From positions 1 through 29,651 of the forward strand of contig CAJUJF010000020.1 of NCBI GenBank assembly GCA_910586825.1: DNA of 29,651 nucleotides. The letters are read 5' to 3'. The notes under the pieces are model-generated. The model did no database searches, had not been told where the DNA came from, and saw nothing but the letters and a program-made list of their open reading frames with translations. How positions within the stretch are numbered: the first letter of the stretch is position 1; each line of letters begins with the position of its first letter. A program made the position numbers and the translations under genes. Of the stretch, positions 25,136-29,651 are shown piece by piece. This DNA is from an uncultured Christensenellaceae bacterium (GTDB lineage: Bacteria; Bacillota; Clostridia; Christensenellales; Borkfalkiaceae).

Positions 25136-27646
25136 ATGGAAAACGAGTTGATCTACAACGATATCAGAATCGGATTTTTAGGCGCGGATATTCTCCGCAT
25201 CGAGCGGAAATATCAAGGTGAGTTTTGCGACGGGGAGACGTTTTTTATCCCCGACCGTCGGCAGTTCTCGGCGGACGGTCCCGCGTATGCGTTAAAAGAG
25301 AATGTGTTGCGCTTTGGGGACTTTGCCCTGCATCTTCCGCAGGGCGGCACGTTCGACGGCTTGCGCTTGGAGAAAAACGGGGAGACGGTTTATACCTATC
25401 GGCCTTTGAAAAACAGCGGCGAACTTCCGCCGCCCGGAAACACGCCCGAAGTATTCGCGATTTCCGACTGTCCGCGTATTCTGATCCCCGAAGGCGGCTA
25501 TTCCGCAGAACGGAAAGGGGAATACGTCATTCAGGAAAACGCGGAGGACTTTTATCTGCTCTTCGCGGGAAAGGATCCGAAAAAGCTCCGCCGCCTGTAC
25601 GTGGAACTGACGGGGCGTTGCGAGCTTGTTCGCTTGTCCACCCTCGGCGGCTGGAATTCCAAGTATTACCCGTATTGCGAAGAGGAGGCAAAACAGCTGA
25701 TTCTGGATTACGAACGGCACGGCGTTCCGCTCGACAACATGGTGATCGATACCGATTGGCGGTTCAGCGAACAAGGTTGGGGTTACGGCATTAACGAAAA
25801 GCTGTTTCCCGACATGAAGCGGTTTTTGGATTTTGCGCACAGCCATAACGTGGAAGTCATGTTCAACGATCATCCCGAACCGGTAGACGGCGCGGCGGTA
25901 TTCGACGGAAAAGAAATCGAATACCGGGAAAAGAATCTGCAATCGCTGATGGCGCTCGGCGTCGATACCTGGTGGTACGACAGAAATTGGCATACGCACC
26001 TCATTTCGCCCGTCAAAGACATTCAGTGGGAGACGTTCGGACTCTATCTATTTCACGACGTCACCAAGAACTTTTACCGTAAAAAATCGGGGAATCGGGA
26101 TATTTACCGCCGCCCCGTCATCATGGGCAATGCGGTCGACATCGCCAACGGCGAATATTACGGGATCGGCGACAGCGCTTCTCACCGCTATTCGATCCAG
26201 TGGACGGGCGACATTGCAAGCATGTCCTGCACGCTTGCGCAAGAGGTGGAAAATCTCGTCCGCTGTTCCGAAAACTGCGTCCCGTACGTGCATTCGGATT
26301 GCGGCGGGCATACGGGCAATCCCGACAAAGATCAGTTTATCCGCTGGATGCAATACGGTACGCTTTCGCCCGTCTTCCGTCCGCACTGCACCAATACGGT
26401 CCAACGCTTTCGCGAACCGTGGCTGTACGACGAGGAGACGTTAAACGTCGTTAGGGAATACGAGTTGATGCGGTATCGGCTGTTGCCGTACCTCTACACG
26501 GGGGCGTATCGCGCATATCTGACGGGAGAGGCGATGTTCCGTTCGCTTGCGCTCGACTTCCCCGACGACGGCAACGCGGTGAGAAAGGACGAGTACCTGT
26601 TCGGCAACGACCTGCTCGTTGCGCCGATTTGCGGCGTCGTGCCGCTGAAACTCACGGCGGAAAATTATGCCGCGCCCGTACACGTGACGTATTTCGACGG
26701 AATCGAGAGAAAGGGCGCGCCCGTCGCAACAGCCGTGTGGGAAAAGGTGTATCTGAATCTTCATCACGAATCTCCCGCGGACGGCGTTCCCGTTTATAAT
26801 TTTTCCGCGAAGATCGGCACCAGAATCAAAGTGGATAAGCCGATGCGGCTTTACGTGAAGAGCGATGACGGCATAACGGTTTACGTCGACGGGAAGTGCG
26901 TTTTAAAGGACGACAACAAGCACTCTGCGGTACTGTTCCCGCTCAACGTACTGGAACCGAACGTGGAACACGATCTGGAACTCGAATACTTCCAGGCGGA
27001 CGGGGAAGCCTTTTTGGGCTTGTACGTTGCGGAAGTGAAAGACGAAACGGAGCGGGAAGTCTACCTGCCGGAAGGGCGCTGGATGGACGTGTTCGACGGA
27101 AGCGTTTATTCCGGAAAGCAGACGGTTTCCAAACGGTACGACTTATCTTCCATGCCGCTTTTCGTGCGGTTGGGCGCGCTGATCCCGCTTGCGGAACACG
27201 CGCAAAATACGAAGAAACAAAGTTGGCGAAAGCTCGTTTACGACTTCTATCCCGATAAAACGGGTTCGGATTCCGGATACGTTTACGAAGACGACGGCGA
27301 AACGACCGCTTACCAAACGGGAGCGTTTGCAAAGAGCGGGTATTCCGCGCGGTATCTTCCCGAAGAGAACGCTTTTGCGGTCAATTTGTATGCCGCCGAA
27401 GGCGGTTTTCAGGGCGAGCGGGCGGTGGAAAAACGCGACGTTCTGTTAAAATATCATCTTCTGCAAGGGGTGGATCGCGTTGCGCGCGTTTGCGTGAACG
27501 GGCAAGAAGTTCCTTTTGAAAAAAGCGTAAAGCAAAGGGTATTTCCGTTTCATACGGGAAGCGGCGCTTGCGACGGAGACGTTCTTTCCGTTCGCTTTAC
27601 AATGGCAACGACGGAAGATCATGAAGTAAAATTCTATCTTCATTAA
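25136..27646 (+). CDS. Cytosolic GH31-family alpha-glycosidase
   Basis: The 836-residue protein has no signal peptide and begins 5 nt after the GH43 stop, with a weak AGAGAG ribosome site. It has a GH31 N-terminal sandwich (about 1-165), a TIM barrel (about 170-500) and distal beta domains. The nucleophile is Asp282 in TWWYDRNWHT, the acid/base Asp359 in HRYSIQWTGDI, and the sugar-binding Asp388 lies in HSDCGGHTG. A PA14-like insertion spans about 528-633. It is plainly homologous to the secreted GH31 at 4317, sharing FNDHPEP, WWYDRNW, SHRY.IQWTGD and RWxQYGxLS, but lacks the signal peptide and the C-terminal modules. It likely cleaves the same alpha-linkage in imported oligosaccharides. The next feature downstream is a strong terminator, so this is probably the last gene of the operon. 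Confidence 0.91.
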   Translation: MENELIYNDIRIGFLGADILRIERKYQGEFCDGETFFIPDRRQFSADGPAYALKENVLRFGDFALHLPQGGTFDGLRLEKNGETVYTYRPLKNSGELPPPGNTPEVFAISDCPRILIPEGGYSAERKGEYVIQENAEDFYLLFAGKDPKKLRRLYVELTGRCELVRLSTLGGWNSKYYPYCEEEAKQLILDYERHGVPLDNMVIDTDWRFSEQGWGYGINEKLFPDMKRFLDFAHSHNVEVMFNDHPEPVDGAAVFDGKEIEYREKNLQSLMALGVDTWWYDRNWHTHLISPVKDIQWETFGLYLFHDVTKNFYRKKSGNRDIYRRPVIMGNAVDIANGEYYGIGDSASHRYSIQWTGDIASMSCTLAQEVENLVRCSENCVPYVHSDCGGHTGNPDKDQFIRWMQYGTLSPVFRPHCTNTVQRFREPWLYDEETLNVVREYELMRYRLLPYLYTGAYRAYLTGEAMFRSLALDFPDDGNAVRKDEYLFGNDLLVAPICGVVPLKLTAENYAAPVHVTYFDGIERKGAPVATAVWEKVYLNLHHESPADGVPVYNFSAKIGTRIKVDKPMRLYVKSDDGITVYVDGKCVLKDDNKHSAVLFPLNVLEPNVEHDLELEYFQADGEAFLGLYVAEVKDETEREVYLPEGRWMDVFDGSVYSGKQTVSKRYDLSSMPLFVRLGALIPLAEHAQNTKKQSWRKLVYDFYPDKTGSDSGYVYEDDGETTAYQTGAFAKSGYSARYLPEENAFAVNLYAAEGGFQGERAVEKRDVLLKYHLLQGVDRVARVCVNGQEVPFEKSVKQRVFPFHTGSGACDGDVLSVRFTMATTEDHEVKFYLH

Positions 27647-27697
27647 GCGGATCGCTTACGGGAACGCTTATCGCAAAGGCATAAATCAACGCGAGTG

Positions 27698-27746
27698 AAA
27701 CGCCGAACGCTGGACTGAATATTTCGGTCCCGACGTTCGGCGTTTT
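27698..27746 (+). terminator. Rho-independent terminator ending the glycan operon
   Basis: A perfect 12-bp stem (27698-27709 with 27734-27745) is followed by a short T-rich tail, about 50 nt after the GH31 stop. The remaining 27747-27954 is AT-rich and holds the next promoter; nothing else was recognised there. Confidence 0.8.
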
Positions 27747-27848
27747 GTATTTCGGGAGAAAACAGAGCTTTGTGCGGTCGTCAAAAATATTCAAACAGGT
27801 AAATTTTTGCAAAATTTGATACTTTTTACCATTTTATTTGTTTTACTA

Positions 27849-27877
27849 TTGAAATCGTTGTTTTATAGTGATATAAT
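27849..27877 (+). promoter_or_regulatory. Sigma-A-type promoter for the InlB-repeat lipoprotein
   Basis: TTGAAA (27849-27854) and a perfect TATAAT (27872-27877) are separated by exactly 17 nt in AT-rich DNA downstream of the operon terminator. The predicted start near 27884 gives about a 70-nt leader to ATG 27955. Confidence 0.7.
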
Positions 27878-27954
27878 AAAAACACGATCGCATATTTGGG
27901 AAAATAAGCGAGTTGGATATTATAAACTATAAGGGGATTTCAAAAAGTAATCAA

Positions 27955-28797
27955 ATGAAAAAAGCAAAAATGGGGAGATTCTGGTCGTTATTGTTTGCGG
28001 TGATATTTTTGGCGGCGTCGTGTGGAATTTTGACAAAATGCAGAATTCCAGAAGAAATGTTACCTGAGTATGAGAACGAGTATTACAGATATGCAGTGCG
28101 AGAGGAGAGCGGAAAATATCCCAAAGGCTATATAGTAGGTTTTACCGAATTAGGGTTAAAACAGGAATACTTGATATTGCCAAATGCAATTAACAATATT
28201 CCTATTATAGATTTTGGATATGAAAGGAAAATCGGCTATTTGCCTATGTGGGGGCAAAGATATATATGGTATGGTTATCATCCTTCAATAAAAAAATTAT
28301 TTGCTCCTTTTATACCGTTTGAAGGACAATGGAAAAGTTTGCTTTTCCGTGATAGTATGGGGGTTGGGAATGGCTATTTAGTACAATGGAAAAGTTTGTA
28401 CCCTGATGGTTTGAGGGATATTTTACAAAAGGGAGAAATTGTTTTTTATAAAGCGGCTGAGGAATATTTTGCCAAGGAGATAAACAAAGGAGAACGATAT
28501 TTTGAAAAAGATAAATTAGCGAACTTAGTTTACAAACTAAATTACAGAGGAGCGCCGGAGGAGGGATATTACTGGGCAGACAGTTACGACAACAGCGTTG
28601 CGGAATTTATCCCGCCTGCACCGACGAGAGAGGGATATACCTTTGCAGGGTGGTACAAAGAATCGGCGTGCCAAAATGCGTGGGATTTTGCAACGGATAA
28701 GACGGGGGACGAGATAATAATATTGAGGGATACGATTCTCGATGATTACGACGATCGCGAAGTGACGCGGCTTTACGCAAAATGGGAACAAGCATAA
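27955..28797 (+). CDS. Small putative surface lipoprotein with one C-terminal InlB-type repeat
   Basis: ATG 27955 begins a 280-residue protein with a lipoprotein-like signal (LAASC); a TTG at 27913 is in frame but would put 14 polar residues before it. The ribosome site is weak for either. The middle contains short hydrophobic, LRR_5-like stretches (YIVGFTELGLKQEYLILP), which suggest a degenerate BspA-type repeat. Residues of about 195-280 form an InlB B-repeat with GYTFAGWYKES and a final RLYAKW. The 5' two thirds use many A/T-ending codons, unlike the glycan operon, while the InlB part is less AT-rich. A 16-bp direct repeat encodes QWKSL twice. The function is unknown; a surface binding role is possible. 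Confidence 0.75.
   Translation: MKKAKMGRFWSLLFAVIFLAASCGILTKCRIPEEMLPEYENEYYRYAVREESGKYPKGYIVGFTELGLKQEYLILPNAINNIPIIDFGYERKIGYLPMWGQRYIWYGYHPSIKKLFAPFIPFEGQWKSLLFRDSMGVGNGYLVQWKSLYPDGLRDILQKGEIVFYKAAEEYFAKEINKGERYFEKDKLANLVYKLNYRGAPEEGYYWADSYDNSVAEFIPPAPTREGYTFAGWYKESACQNAWDFATDKTGDEIIILRDTILDDYDDREVTRLYAKWEQA
28326..28398 (+). repeat. Pair of 16-bp direct repeats within the lipoprotein gene
   Basis: acaatggaaaagtttg occurs at 28326-28341 and again at 28383-28398, offset by 57 bp (19 codons), so both copies encode QWKSL in the same frame. It may mark a short in-frame duplication. Confidence 0.6.
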
Positions 28798-28821
28798 AAA
28801 ACTAAAAGCGAGGGAATACAA

Positions 28822-29523
28822 ATGAAAAAATGCAAAAAGCAACTCATCATTTCTGCGGTGGCGTTTTTGTTCGTATTGATATTTGCGATCGCGCTGATTC
28901 CGCAAGACTTTACGTTTGCGCGCGCAACAACGAATTATGACGAAGCGTTTTTCAGCAACGCCAACACATACGACGCAACCATTACCACCAAGACGGAAAG
29001 GGGCACGGACTATACATACGGCAGCGTAAGTTACGATATGGATCACCGCCGCGCAGGAGTAACGGTTTCTACGTCGGCGCCGCAGGTCACCTTTGTAACC
29101 CACGGGTTGGAGGGAACGGCCGGACATTGGAGTAATAACGGGAAAACAAGCAGTTTTGCTTATATGGACAATTCGCTGATTAAGTTATTAGAGCAAAAAG
29201 CGGACTGTAATTTGTATCTTGCGAAATTTACGGGGTGGAATGAATTTACATTGATGAAAATCGATAATGATGATTATACTGAAAGAAAATCTTTAACGGA
29301 CAATCGGATTATTGACAATTCGAAACATTCAGTTGTCATCTTCGAAGCTCATTCTCCGGGCGGTTCGAATGATTTTGTCTATACGCAGTTCAATATTATG
29401 GCGAGTACGGTCGTTGCAAGCCTGTACGGTTCAAATCCTATAGCTATTTTATATGATAGAAACAGGGCAATACCAAGCGTTTTTGTTGTAGGGGATCAGT
29501 TCGTCATTCATACAGATAATTAA
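28822..29523 (+). pseudogene. Truncated secreted alpha/beta-hydrolase-like protein (3' end missing)
   Basis: A GAGG site lies 8 nt before ATG 28822, 24 nt after the preceding lipoprotein gene. The frame gives 233 residues with a signal peptide (about 1-33, ending TFARA). VTFVTHGLEGTAGHW resembles the oxyanion-loop start of lipase/PGAP1-like hydrolases, and VVIFEAHSPGGSND...NIMASTVVASLYG resembles the stretch just before the nucleophile elbow of that family. No G-H-S-x-G elbow, Asp or His follows. The last 25 residues or so are read antisense through the 3' end of the DUF4143-type gene, whose stop is at 29449. The hydrolase gene therefore appears cut off near 29430-29450 and catalytically dead. 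Family assignment rests on motif memory and is moderate. Confidence 0.6.
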
Positions 29524-29651
29524 ACCCGTTTGTACTTCGAGATTTAGTTTTTCAAGTGCCTTAAAGTTTTTATCGGCGTCGGAAGGGTTCTTACTTTTTT
29601 TGATTTCGATCGGATAAGCCTTATTCCCTTTCAAAATTAGAAGGTCGATTT
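29449..29651 (-). CDS. C-terminal fragment of a DUF4143-type AAA ATPase (5' end outside window)
   Basis: The frame is open to the window edge; 66 residues plus stop are visible. IDLLILKGNKAYPIEIKKSK followed by NPS, a helix with FKALEKL, and a closing ICMNDELIPYN...WYCPVSII match the C-terminal nuclease-like part (DUF4143) of the widespread two-domain ATPases. The N-terminal ATPase domain would lie beyond 29651. The first visible TTG (29634) is internal and not a start. It is convergent with and overlaps the truncated hydrolase frame by 75 bp. The role of this family is not well defined; members are often scattered, mobile-looking accessory genes. Confidence 0.72.
   Translation of the reverse strand, partial: IDLLILKGNKAYPIEIKKSKNPSDADKNFKALEKLNLEVQTGLIICMNDELIPYNKNAWYCPVSII

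Noticed and set aside
1..29651. CRISPR arrays, tRNA or rRNA genes, complete insertion sequences, integrase or phage genes
   Set aside because: None was recognised; repeated DNA in the large lipoproteins is domain-coding sequence and lacks CRISPR spacing.

Overview
The window reads as a carbohydrate-scavenging locus from a Gram-positive-type (monoderm) bacterium, most likely an anaerobic gut clostridial lineage. That placement is an inference from the lipobox-anchored exported proteins, the absence of outer-membrane SusCD-type genes, MalF/MalG-type permeases, Big_2 and InlB-type surface repeats, and strong AGGAGG-like ribosome sites. No rRNA or tRNA gene is present, so taxonomy cannot be fixed. 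Most genes are GC-rich with heavily G/C-ending codons, which opens very long spurious antisense frames.

Layout. (1) 1-1413: the C-terminal part of a surface protein with Ig-like repeats and a membrane anchor. It converges through two hairpin terminators on (2) a minus-strand SGNH/GDSL esterase-like lipoprotein (1556-3136) and (3) an AraC-type regulator (3276-4142). (4) Back to back with the regulator starts a long plus-strand gene series, 4317-27646: a secreted GH31 glycosidase, a giant Big_2-repeat lipoprotein, an ABC sugar-binding lipoprotein with two permeases, a secreted GH43-like lipoprotein, a multi-domain CBM9-like/InlB-repeat lipoprotein, a cytosolic GH43-like enzyme and a cytosolic GH31. 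A 12-bp terminator hairpin follows at 27698. (5) From about 27750 the DNA becomes visibly AT-richer. It has its own promoter, a small InlB-repeat lipoprotein, a truncated alpha/beta-hydrolase-like secreted protein, and on the minus strand the C-terminal end of a DUF4143-type ATPase.

How the parts may work together (inference): the AraC regulator senses a sugar and controls the divergent operon. The secreted GH31 and GH43 enzymes and the binding lipoproteins capture and trim a glycan at the surface. The ABC importer takes up oligosaccharides, using an ATPase encoded elsewhere. Cytosolic GH31 and GH43 counterparts finish degradation. The SGNH lipoprotein could remove ester groups.

The most striking observations are two. 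A run of nine G residues (8814-8822) breaks the giant lipoprotein at a Big_2 domain boundary, in a way that either +1 G or -1 ribosomal slippage would repair. An uncharacterised paired beta-sandwich-like module occurs six times in that lipoprotein, and apparently twice more, in divergent form, at the C-terminus of the neighbouring GH31 enzyme.
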